Assembly (NCBI GenBank): GCA_020635435.1
Contig: JACJZU010000003.1
Location: 481,304-545,303, forward strand
Direction: 5' to 3'
DNA: 64,000 nucleotides
Source: Flavobacteriales bacterium
Lineage (GTDB): Bacteria > Bacteroidota > Bacteroidia > NS11-12g > UBA9320
Below are positions 34,276 through 44,296 of the stretch, in pieces. The notes under the pieces were generated by a model, which saw nothing but the letters and a program-made list of their open reading frames with translations, did no database searches and was not told where the DNA came from. A program made the translations under genes and the position numbers. Positions within the stretch are counted from its first letter, which is position 1. Every line of letters starts with the position of its first letter.

Positions 34276-35598
34276 TTACTTACTGATGATCCTCCAGATA
34301 TCGTTTCCGATAGTGAGTACCATCAACGTGAGCAGCAGGATCATGCCGATATATTGAGCTATGATCAGTACCCGATCACTAGGCGGACGGCCGGTAACCA
34401 TTTCGATCACCAAAAACATCATATGGCCACCATCCAGAGCCGGAATAGGCAAAGCGTTCATGAACGCAAGCACCAGGGAGATCATAGCTGTCAAACGCCA
34501 GAATCGTCCCCAATCCCAAATTCCTCCGTACAAGGTGGCTATACCAACTATGCTCTGTACACTTTCCTGTGCCTTGATCTCTCCGCTGAATATCTTGCCA
34601 AATCCGACGACATTATAATAGAGCACGTCCCAGGAATCCTTAAATGCATAATGCAAAGCCTGCCCAAGACTGTATACCGTTTCTTTACCCTCGTACCTCC
34701 GAACATCCGCCTCAAACCCCAAACGACCCAGACTGTCTACCTGACTTTTCAGAATAAGCTCCTCACCCCCGCGTTCAACTGTCAGAGCCACTTCCCCACC
34801 GCGGTGTTTCCAGAGTAATTCCTGCAAATGACCGAATGCGACAACAGATGTATCATTCAAACACACGATACGATCCCCGCTCTTCATGCCGGCTTCGGCA
34901 GCATAAGGCACCAGGTCGCTGATAGCATTGACGTATACGGAACTGTAGGGCTCAATGAAGGCCGATTTGTTTCGCTTGAGCACCTTGAAAAAATCACCGG
35001 GCACTTCAATGGTCTGCTCTTGTCCATCGCGCTGAACCACCAACTCCCCTCCGAAAAATGCCTCCAATGAAGCGAAATCCTGAAAGCGATCATATGAATT
35101 TCCGTTCAGCGATATGAGCTTATCGCCGTTCTGCAACCCGATCTCACGGGCAATAGAACCGGCATAGATACCATCTGAATTGATTACTTCCCGTGAGATG
35201 TAGCTTTTCTCAAATTTCAATAAATAACCTGCGAAGATCACGTAGCCCAGTATGAGGTTGACCACAATTCCACCGATCATCACAATAAAGCGCTGCCAAG
35301 CGGGTTTGCTACGAAACTCCCAGGACTCCGGGGCTGTTTTCAATTGCTCTTTATCGAGCGATTCATCGATCATTCCCGATATCTTCACGTAACCTCCAAG
35401 GGGCAACCAGCCAATTCCGTACTCCGTATCACCCTTCTTGAAGGAAATGATTTTCTTGCCCCAGGCATCAAAGAACAAGAAGAACTTCTCCACCCGTATG
35501 CCAAAGGCACGTGCTGCTAAAAAGTGTCCGAGTTCGTGAAATGTAACGAGGATGGCCAGTGACAGGATCAGCTGGGCGGCCATTATCAATCCCTCCAT
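34276..35598 (-). CDS. rseP: RIP metalloprotease RseP (site-2 protease)
   Basis: Inner-membrane zinc protease of family M50 that cleaves transmembrane anti-sigma factors and signal-peptide remnants. The zinc motif HELGHFLAAR is in the first membrane segment (about residues 21-30), preceded by MEGLIMAAQLILSLAILVTF. Two PDZ domains follow (about 120-310; SREVINSDGIYAGSIAREIG and VPYAAEAGMKSGDRIVCL), and the last helices carry MNALPIPALDGGHMMFLVIE, with the third zinc ligand in LDGG. Length 440 aa is normal. The start at 35598 gives the N terminus typical of Bacteroidota homologues; ATG 35583 has a GGAGGG eight bases before it and is an alternative. Confidence 0.95.
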   Translation of the reverse strand: MEGLIMAAQLILSLAILVTFHELGHFLAARAFGIRVEKFFLFFDAWGKKIISFKKGDTEYGIGWLPLGGYVKISGMIDESLDKEQLKTAPESWEFRSKPAWQRFIVMIGGIVVNLILGYVIFAGYLLKFEKSYISREVINSDGIYAGSIAREIGLQNGDKLISLNGNSYDRFQDFASLEAFFGGELVVQRDGQEQTIEVPGDFFKVLKRNKSAFIEPYSSVYVNAISDLVPYAAEAGMKSGDRIVCLNDTSVVAFGHLQELLWKHRGGEVALTVERGGEELILKSQVDSLGRLGFEADVRRYEGKETVYSLGQALHYAFKDSWDVLYYNVVGFGKIFSGEIKAQESVQSIVGIATLYGGIWDWGRFWRLTAMISLVLAFMNALPIPALDGGHMMFLVIEMVTGRPPSDRVLIIAQYIGMILLLTLMVLTIGNDIWRIISK

Positions 35599-35780
35599 AG
35601 TGTGTTTTTAGTGTTTTTGTTAAAGAACCCGCGAAATTACAATTATTTGGCCCCTGGAAGACCCATTCCGACCGAGTCCCTTTTTTTTCTGTCAAGCGTC
35701 GAAACCGTCAAGTTCTGTTCTAAACCACCGCGTCGAACTTCAAAATTTGCCGGAAGAGTTTCTTCACAAATTATTTAGGT

Positions 35781-35788
35781 TAATTTTG
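35781..35788 (+). promoter_or_regulatory. -7 box of tRNA-Cys
   Basis: TAATTTTG is a full match to TAnnTTTG and lies 12 bp before the tRNA-Cys 5' end. A TTTC (35759-35762) stands about 18 bp upstream as a possible -33 element. Confidence 0.6.
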
Positions 35789-35800
35789 CAACCTCGAAAT

Positions 35801-35870
35801 GGTCGGGTGGCCGAGTGGCTAGGCAGAGGTCTGCAAAACCTTGTACGGCGGTTCGAATCCGCTCTGACCT
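35801..35870 (+). tRNA. tRNA-Cys, anticodon GCA
   Basis: 70-nt cloverleaf. Acceptor GGTCGGG pairs with TCTGACC (two G-U pairs), discriminator U73 as expected for cysteine. The anticodon loop CTGCAAA gives GCA, and the T arm contains GTTCGAATC. CCA is not encoded. It has its own promoter and terminator. Confidence 0.96.
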
Positions 35871-35871
35871 C

Positions 35872-35897
35872 AAAAAACCGCTTAGGCGGTTTTTTTT
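35872..35897 (+). terminator. Intrinsic terminator of tRNA-Cys
   Basis: A-rich arm AAACCGC pairs with GCGGTTT around a TTAG loop, followed by seven more T. It begins one base after the tRNA. Confidence 0.92.
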
Positions 35898-35953
35898 GTG
35901 CCTGTTTTTCCATCCGGCAAACTCAATTCAACGGAAAATCGAATTCGATGTTC

Positions 35954-38900
35954 TCACTCCGCACCGTTGGGCGCTTGTTTCCCATTGGTTTGCTCATATA
36001 CCTCCCGGATCACATAATCCCGCAACTCCGAAACCAATATACTGCCATCCCTGTTGCGATCTGCACCATTGTTCCGCAAACCCTTCAACAGGGCGTAAGT
36101 GAATACACCATTCTGCCAGGCATCACTTTCCAGGGCGTATGAATCCCCGGAAGCAGCAGATATCACCTGTATTCCACTTGCATACCCAACATCTGCAAAC
36201 AGCTCGCGCATGAGGTTGAAGCTGTTCTGCAATCCGATAGCATTCCCGGTTTTGCGTGTTTTACCCCCTCTTGTTTGATAACCGCTCACAATGGACGAAG
36301 GCGTTTCAAGATCTTCAACCATTTCAGCGTCGTCCTCATCCTGATCATCGCCGGAAGAGAGTATACGTCAGATCCAGCTCGCCGGAATGACAGGCATCCA
36401 TTAACAATAAGCGCTGTCTGGCAGGGCAGATTCAATAGTGCTTCTATTTCAGGATAACTGATACCTTTCCCGGCAGGATCGGAAGTCCAGGTCGCTGGAA
36501 GCGAAATAAAACTGGTAATGATCATCCAATACGCCATGCCCCGAGATGAATAAAACGGCCCGATCCTGAACTCCGCAACCCGAAAAGAACTCCTGCAACT
36601 GTTCCAAATTTTTTCGGGTAGCCTCCTCGTCGAATAGCGTTTTCACAAAGATCCTGCCGTAGGCAGATGTGTCTATCTTCAGTTGTCTTATAAGATCCCC
36701 GGCATCCTTCACCGGATATTTCAGGTCATAACCATCATCCTGATAATCTGATACCGCCATTGCACCAATATAAAGATCGGGGCGGGGAGTTTCGAGCGTT
36801 ACATTGATCTCCAGCGATTCACGTAAACTTCGCAGTCCGGAGCTGTTTGAACACCATGCCTTGATCTGGTTGGCGCCATATCCCAATTCAAGACTGATCC
36901 TTTCCCTGGAGAAGTGCTTACAGGCTATCCGCTTTCCATTCGACCCTAAAACCGGTACACCGTTGATGTTCACATGAACTCTCGATAAGGAGTCCACATA
37001 ATCCGAGCATTCCACTTCAAGCTCAAGCTTGCGCATTTTGGTCAAAGTTGGAATCGTATTTCGATTTGCGATAAGGGTGTTGGGAAGTGCGAATGTTATT
37101 GGATCCATCCGCACACCTTCGCGCTCCAATCGGCGTGTAACAGCTTGCTCAAGTGCCTTCAGATAGATGGGATCGGCACAGGGCGAATTACTTAAGACCT
37201 TGTCGGGACGGTTGTACAGTACATCGAACTGTTCAACCGGATAAATACTCGTCCGCACCTTGTAGGCCAGTCCGTTCAACGAACGTTTATCGGCCCAATA
37301 CGATCCTTCATCATCCATCAGGATCAGGTCTCCGTCTTGCTGCGGAAATATCTGAAACACCCTGCTGCCGGCCAGATAATCGAATACGCTCAGCCGCATA
37401 TCTTCACAACTCACTGCCAAAAGCGGATATTTCGGATTAAAGGCCAGATTGGAGATGAAATACCCAAAATCAGTCCGCTCCCAAACTGTTTTGCCCTCTA
37501 TTACATTTACTACTTCAACCCTGTAGGTGTAACTGGCCAATGCTACATAAGACAGATCACTCGAAACAGCGACTGAGGTATATACTTCCTCATCGGGATC
37601 AGTTACATGTTTCCATTTCCATTTGCCTGAAATTCGGTTCCATAACCCGACAAAACGGTTGGCATGTAAGAGGAGAATTTCCGGATCAGCGGTCCGAAGG
37701 ACACCTATGACCTCCAATCTGCCCTTCTTACCCAAGGTTATGGAATCAACTTTCCCGCTTTTTAGATCGATACGGATCAGAGAATGGCTGTTGCAGGCTG
37801 CGTAAACAATATCTTCCTCCGGGATCAAAGTAAAATTATAGATCGTTCTCAGATTTGTGGAATTCGGTAGTGGAATGTGCTTCAAGGTTTTCCCAGAAAC
37901 CGTCTCAACAACGCGAAAACTGCCGTCACTCAGCAGACGCATGCAAACCTTGCTCATATCCGGGTAGAATTCGTAATAGTCCACATCGTCCAAACCGGTT
38001 GCGGTCACTTGATCCGTGCGATCTTTAAAATTTCTCACATGAAGTTTCCTGTCTGTGTCGAAATAGCGAATGGAATTATCCCCATCATGAACAAACTTCT
38101 GCTGATCCCCGATCAACAAACTGCGCTGCAGCAACCTTCTTTCCCCGTTCACCAGATCAAGATCCGTTAGGGTGAATTTACGGGCACTTATCAAGGCGAG
38201 AAGATGTGTTCCGCTCGTGTCGAACCGGACCTGAATGGCCGGTGCCGCAGGTGGTCTGTTCGTTACTATTCGCAGGGTCCCTGTTTCCCGGAAGTGATAA
38301 TTACTCAGATCATAAGTTTTCACAACAAGGTCGTGTCCGCTACTTATTAAGGCGCTTCCTCCCGGATGGAAACAGAGTGTACTGATCTGATCTTCATGGG
38401 GATTGTTAAAATTGTGCGTGGTTAGATCGGCTAAGCGCAGGAAGCTGATATAGCTTCGCTCTCCTTCATACATATACACCGCGTATCTATTATCCGGACT
38501 GAAACAGGGTTTGGCAAAAAAGACCGATGTTCCCATGCGCTTGAAAGTTGTTGTGCTCACGCCTAATCGGGAGGCATCATAAAAGTCCCAGAAGCTGATA
38601 CTGGAATCTTTACGCACGAGCATGAAAGTTCTGCCATCCGGACTCAGGGCAATGTGATAGATCTGACTTCCGTCCCGATACCAGCCGCGTTCACTAAAAT
38701 CCGGAAGATTCCAGGTATAGACCATGGAATCCCGCCCGGCACTCATCAGAATATCGTTCTCCGGGTGAAAACGCACACTGGTAACATTACCCTTATGGCG
38801 TTTCAGCTTTTGAATCAAATTTCGTTCTTTTACCGAGAGGACATATACAAATTCATCCCCGCCACACAACGCGATCAGCGTACCGTCGGAATTGATATCT

Positions 38901-40640
38901 GCTTCACCGATAAATTCAGTTTTATGTCTATACGTCCAGATCTCTTCAAGGGTATATGCATTAAGTAGCTTGCAATATCCCATATCATCAACACTTACGA
39001 GGTATCTGCCATCCCGGCTCACACTCAAACTGTTGATCATCAGCTCATGGGCATTTACTTCTTTCACGATCATACCACTGCGGTAATCCCACATTTTGAT
39101 GAATCCATCCCAACCTCCCGTGTAGTAATACTGACCATCCGGGTGAAAGACGAGCTCGAAGGGCATGGTATGGCCACTCTGGACGATTACTTCAGCTTTG
39201 TTCCCCTCCCTCAGATCGGCGATGAAGGATCTTGCCGTTTGAAGACCCTGAATGTCACCCGAACGATCGTATAGTAGGACTGCCTCTTCTGCCAGTTTCA
39301 AACTGCGCTGATCCTGATTGAACTCCAAATAGATCCTGGCCTGTAACAAGAGTATTTCTGCTTTTCGCAGATCATCCAGGGTAAGGGTGGCAACATCCAG
39401 GCATAATTCCGTCAGGGAGAGCGCCAGTGGCAGCTGCCGGTCGATCAGAGCTTCCGAAGCATCCTCGATCCATTCCGCTAGCAATTGCTTATTTTGAATT
39501 TGTTTGATGTAGCCTTCTACAACCTGGAACCGGCTGCTGTCCGAGAAACTGAGGAAATAATCCCGGTATTGTTCATCCGACATGGGTGCATTTTGTATGA
39601 TCCAGGTCGCATAAGCCTCCGAGAATTTGTAGTTTGTTCCCATATAGGACCCCAAGTGTTCATTTGCATAGCGCAGAAACTGCCTCTCTTCACGCTTCGA
39701 GCTCCTACCCAAGGCCTGCATTCCTGTAATTCCCGTGAAAAGACCTTCCCGCATCACCTCCTGAAGTACGGGTATGGAATCGTCCCTGTACAAAGCATAG
39801 ATCTCAGCGATCTGCTCGTGAAACAGATCCTCCAGATAAGGGCGGTACACCGGATAGTCGGTGCTCAAAAGGAGCTCGATACTCAGTGGGTCAGTCTTGT
39901 AATTATCCCGAAAACGAACCTGGTTCAGGTAGGCGTTTGCAAGTATATCTCCTTCAAAATCAGGACCTTTGTACTCTACTACCAACAGATCACCTGGTTT
40001 GACTTTCCAATCTGAAATGTCATCCCCAACCCGAAGTTTGTAGAAGGTGCTCGAGTCGGTGCTTCCGGCAAGATCGCCTACTGCGATCCTTGCCAATTCG
40101 CGTTCATCTTCACCTACCCCTAGGGCTCCGTAAATCGTTACGACCTCATCCCTCAAATCCAGAGAAGCAGGTGCATCAATATGTACGAGATATTCGATCC
40201 CCCGACGTCCCAACTTCTTCGATCCTGGTCACTTTGAAATAATAATTCTTCCAGGAATAGGGTTCAGGATCGAAGCGAATCGTACAGCGCACTATCAGTT
40301 TGTGCAATGCGTGTATATAATACCGAAATTTCGGTCAGAAACGTCAACAGATACTTCTGCGTTTCTGAATCTGCTACAGACCCAAATGCTTTCAGATAAT
40401 GCTGTCGCGCACGTCGTCTGAGATCACCGCGCCGCGAAGCTCTTGGGCCAGTTCGATGAACATTTCACACTCCTTCACTTTCAATGTATCAGAATTCAAC
40501 ACGTAATTTTAGGCGCCTGAACCGGCACTGAGTGCGTTGATGCTGTAAGATGAAACATAGGTGTCCCTCAATTGCCGTAATGTGGATGGAAACAAGGAAC
40601 AATAATGTCAAAAAGTACCTGCCGCGTGGGAAGTTCTCAT
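35954..40640 (-). pseudogene. WD40-repeat/caspase-family protein, frame broken at both ends
   Basis: A long central frame (36449-40213, 1254 aa) is intact. Before it, the gene must cross about five one-base shifts between 40640 and 40213 to join a signal peptide (RYFLTLLFLVSIHITA) and helices (CEMFIELAQEL, ARQHYLKAFGSVADSETQKY). The central part has a helical N-terminal region and two WD40-type propellers (WDGFIKMWDYRSG, GRDSMVYTWNLPD), then the caspase domain with the catalytic histidine in FISGHGVLDDHYQFYF. The catalytic cysteine lies in another frame (LLLMDACHSGELD, near 36381-36410), and the domain ends in a third segment (35954-36322) back in the first frame. Three shifts of the same sign lie within about 200 bp there. 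A WD40-orthocaspase fusion, either decayed or affected by read errors. It diverges from the next gene. Confidence 0.8.
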
Positions 40641-40692
40641 ATGGCGTAACTCTATTCCTTATATTCGTTCAGTTGCACCAATGTAAACACGA

Positions 40693-43404
40693 ATGAATAA
40701 AACTAATGGTTTCAGCGTAAAATCCTTCAAGTTTTCATCCTGACATTTTCATCAGTCTGGTCGGACTCCCTGCTCAGGCGCAGTACAGTTCTCCGGGTCT
40801 TACCACTGAACGACGATCTGGGCACCCTCGATTTTGGAATGGAGGGTTCACTCGGTAAAAAGCCGGTGGGGTATACAAGGCCTGCAGCGGCGACACACTC
40901 GATTATGCGCGCTATAAAGCCAGCAGTCTGGTTGCTATCAATGCCCTGAACGGATTCCTTTTGGGTCAATACTACGAGGCTCCGGATACCGTGACCATAT
41001 CCGGATTTGATTTCTACGCCTGGCAAACGATGCGTAGCTCGGCTAAAGTCACTATTTACTGTCACCTCTTCGAAGCCGGCAAGGACTCCCTGCCATCTGG
41101 AAGTCCGATACGATCCGACACGATCGTGGTCGACTCTACCTTCGGTAGCGGTCAACTCACTACGATCCGCAAAAGGGCGCTTTTCAAGCCCTATAAAACC
41201 AATAAACCATACATTCTTGTTATTGAAAACCGCGATAGCGTGCGCGTTGGGATCGTGAGCAACAGCTATACTGCCCGCGATGGCGATCAGGAGTATCTGG
41301 GGTGCGGAACGGTTGGATTCCGATGGTATAACTTCAGAAATCTCAACATTGGCGGCACACCGCTCGATTGCGATATGGCATTGGAACCACATGTGACCTA
41401 TTCATTTTACAACGATTTCGATTTCAAGGATTGCTACGATTACCGCGATACGATGAAATTCAAGAATACCTCGAGCGGTTTTGTGAAATCCAAGATGTAC
41501 AACCGCTATGCAATTTTCAACATAGAACGCTTCTGCCATTATTGGGACTTCGGCGACGGTTTCCGGAATTACATGGTTGAAGGTGAGCGCAAGTATAATT
41601 CCGCCCGAAATGCTGAAGTTCGATTATATACTTCACACTACGCCCTTCGGGGAAATCAGGTTTGCAGAGATACCACCGTGAAACAGCTTTATTTCCAACC
41701 CACTGAGATCAGTTTCAGCGGAAATGCAAACCTATGCTCCGGCGAGTCTGCTGTGATCACGGCCAATACGAATGGAGAAGTAAAATGGTTTAACAACTAT
41801 GCTGATACCACATCGATCGCAGAGGGTCCACTGTATGGAAAGGCTGATATGCAGCAGAACGATACCATCCATGCTCAGTCCTATAATGGAGAATGTAAAA
41901 CGAATCGTAGATCCTATCTGATCCGGGTGACCAAAACCCCTCAGTTGCCAACTGTCTCGAACGATTCGGTTTGCACCGGAGCCAAAGCCAACTTATCGGC
42001 AAGCAGCGACCTGGGAACAATTTACTGGTTTACCGATTCCATGGCAAGCAATACGGTCTTTCAAGGTGACGTTCTGGAGATCGGCCCGCTTAAGAACGAC
42101 ACCTTCTTCTTCGTGCGCGCTTTTAACGGGAAATGTGTGCTTCCCGGTAGTGTAAAGGTAGGCGCATCAGTTGGCGCCGACTTTGCCCCGCTTGCCCCGC
42201 AGGTAATCACCGACACGTCCATCTGTTTATTGGATGGCCCGATCACTTTACATGCGACTGCAGCGAATTCGATCCGATGGTTCAGTGTTCCCGGTGGTGG
42301 AAACCCCATTCAGAACGGCTCAAACCTCAGCTTCACCCCTACCGGCAGAGGCGTGTTTTACCGATATGTGGACGCATTTGATGGAAGATGTCCGAGCAGC
42401 CGAGTTCCGGTTCGAATTGAGGTCGGACATTTCGGACAATTCAAATCCGTTCCACTCGATTCGGTATGTCAGGGCGACAGCTTCACCATCCGGATCAGCG
42501 ATCTGACGGGCAATACCTATTGGTACGATGATATTTCGAGTAATACGCCAATACATACCGGATCCTCATTATTTCTGAATCAGGTGGTCGACCCCCTCAC
42601 CTATTATCTGCAGCCATTCGACGGTATATGTCTGGATACTATGAAGCACGCCGTATCCCTGGATGTGATCCCGATCGGTGAGGTGCTGAGGTCGGATATT
42701 GACAAGGAGGTCTGCAGCGGAACAGAACCACAGGTGAATCTGGAAGTAAGTGCGGGAGTGGTGAAGTGGTTTGATGCGGGCGCTCCAAATCCGAGACAGA
42801 TCGGGTCCCGGCTCCGTTTGGGCAAAATTGAGACCTCCTATTCCGGTAATTATGTGATCGATAATATGGGATGCCTCAGTGAACCCACCCTTTTCGATAT
42901 TGGCGTTTTGCCCACACCGGATGCCGTTTACGATTATCAGGTGAACAGTTGGCGTTTGGTGGAATTTGCGGCACGCTATAGCGGGAAAGGCACTTACGCC
43001 TGGGATTTCGACGAAAATGGCATCACCGCAAACGGGAAGGAAGCAAGTCATCGTTTCGCATCCGATGGCACATTCAATGTGCAATTGATCATAGAGAACG
43101 ACCTGGGTTGCTCCGACACATCCATTAAATCAATTGTTATAAATACGGTGGGTATTGAAGAATTGACCGGTCAATTCTCGCTATATCCTAATCCCGCCAA
43201 AGGCGAAGTTCAAATAAAGAGCACACGGCAAGCTTTTGTGGGCATAAGCCTGTTGAACACGAATGGACAGCAAGTACTCGGGCATTCGTTTGATCCGGTA
43301 AGGGAATTTCGCGTTGAGTTACCGAAATTTCTGACCGGATTATACGTTCTCGAATCGAATTGGAGGACGGTACCTATACCCAGCAACTTCTGGCCATACA
43401 TTGA
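40693..43404 (+). pseudogene. Secreted PKD-type protein with T9SS type-A tail, frame broken at both ends
   Basis: The open frame 40961-43438 (825 aa) lacks its own start. Upstream pieces in other frames supply a signal peptide (KILQVFILTFSSVWS), a processed start (LPAQAQYSSPG) and CSGDTLDYARYKASS, so at least three shifts lie between 40693 and 40961. The body has several Ig-like repeats with the pattern CxGxxxxxxxS-x-GxxxWF/YW (CTGAKANLSASSDLGTIYWF, CQGDSFTIRISDLTGNTYWY) and one PKD domain (GTYAWDFDENG). The sorting domain begins at YPNPAKGEVQI; a one-base shift near 43345 restores the expected end RIELEDGTYTQQLLAIH with a stop at 43402-43404. So the true gene probably ends at 43404, not 43438. 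Function: surface or matrix protein. Confidence 0.75.
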
Positions 43405-43465
43405 TGCGCATCTAAGTTTCCACACTGAACTGATTTAACAAACGCACTCCTTAATATTGCGTTCC

Positions 43466-44296
43466 ATGGGAGAAGCGTATGTACTGGTCCGAATTCCATG
43501 TTTGGACGAACACAAGGAAATGCTCCAGGCCGAATTGGAATGGCTTGGGAGCGACGGCATTTGGGATAAAGGTTCCGAACTGGAAGTGTATTTTGCTGAA
43601 GCGGTTTACAATGTGGAAGCACTGTACAACATGCTCTCGAAGTATGGAATGGAGAATGCCTTCCACAGTGAGAAATTGGCCGACCAGAACTGGAACGCAA
43701 CCTGGGAGGCCAGCTATGAACCTGTGACCATAGACGATTTTGTTTCAATCCGGGCAACTTTCCACGAACCCCTTACCGATTTCCGGCATCAGATAATCAT
43801 CGATCCACAGATGTCTTTTGGAACCGGACATCACGCCACAACCCGGTTGGTGATCCAAATGATGCGCACGCTGCCTTTCGAGGGGAAAACCGTGCTCGAC
43901 ATGGGTTCCGGAACGGGAATCCTTTCTTTCCTGGCCGCTTCCATGGGCGCCACGGAAGTACTTGGTATCGACATTGATCCGAGATCGGTGGAAAACGCCG
44001 AGGACAATAAAAAATATAACCTCTCCGATAACGTTAGCTTCATCGAAGGCACCCATGCGAACATACCTTCCAGGAAATTCGATATCATATTATCCAATAT
44101 CACCAGAAACATCAATCGGGACCTCCTGCCCTATCTGGTCACACATTTGGAGAAAGAGGGATACATGATCCTGGCAGGTTTTTTGAACTTTGATCTCGAA
44201 GATATGGTGAACCGATGCCGGGAACTCGGCATGAAACTCGTACGCAACGCACACGAACAGGAATGGGAAGTAATTATAGTCCAAAAAGAAAATTGA
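43466..44296 (+). CDS. prmA: Ribosomal protein L11 methyltransferase
   Basis: SAM-dependent enzyme that trimethylates ribosomal protein L11. The 276-aa product has the PrmA N-terminal domain (DEHKEMLQAELEWLGSDGI, NWNATWEASYEPV), the SAM-binding motif VLDMGSGTGILSFLAASMGA and the catalytic-loop motif SNITRNINRDLLP. FGTGHHATTRL precedes the core. The ATG at 43466 gives the family N terminus; an in-frame ATG at 43457 is also possible. The C terminus overlaps the likely start of the next large gene. Confidence 0.94.
   Translation: MGEAYVLVRIPCLDEHKEMLQAELEWLGSDGIWDKGSELEVYFAEAVYNVEALYNMLSKYGMENAFHSEKLADQNWNATWEASYEPVTIDDFVSIRATFHEPLTDFRHQIIIDPQMSFGTGHHATTRLVIQMMRTLPFEGKTVLDMGSGTGILSFLAASMGATEVLGIDIDPRSVENAEDNKKYNLSDNVSFIEGTHANIPSRKFDIILSNITRNINRDLLPYLVTHLEKEGYMILAGFLNFDLEDMVNRCRELGMKLVRNAHEQEWEVIIVQKEN

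Noticed and set aside
36320..36460. Programmed ribosomal frameshifting in the caspase gene
   Set aside because: Three shifts in about 200 bp without slippery heptamers or pseudoknots, and similar lesions at the 5' end and in the next gene, do not fit programmed shifting.
36286..36537. Separate small gene in the caspase region
   Set aside because: Its residues (GKGISYPEIEALLNLP) continue the caspase domain of the main frame; it is a fragment produced by frame shifts, not a gene.
40661..40700. Operator palindrome between the divergent caspase and T9SS genes
   Set aside because: The TATTCGTTC / GAATGAATA inverted repeat is imperfect with a long gap and lies beside an error-prone zone; no support for a binding site.
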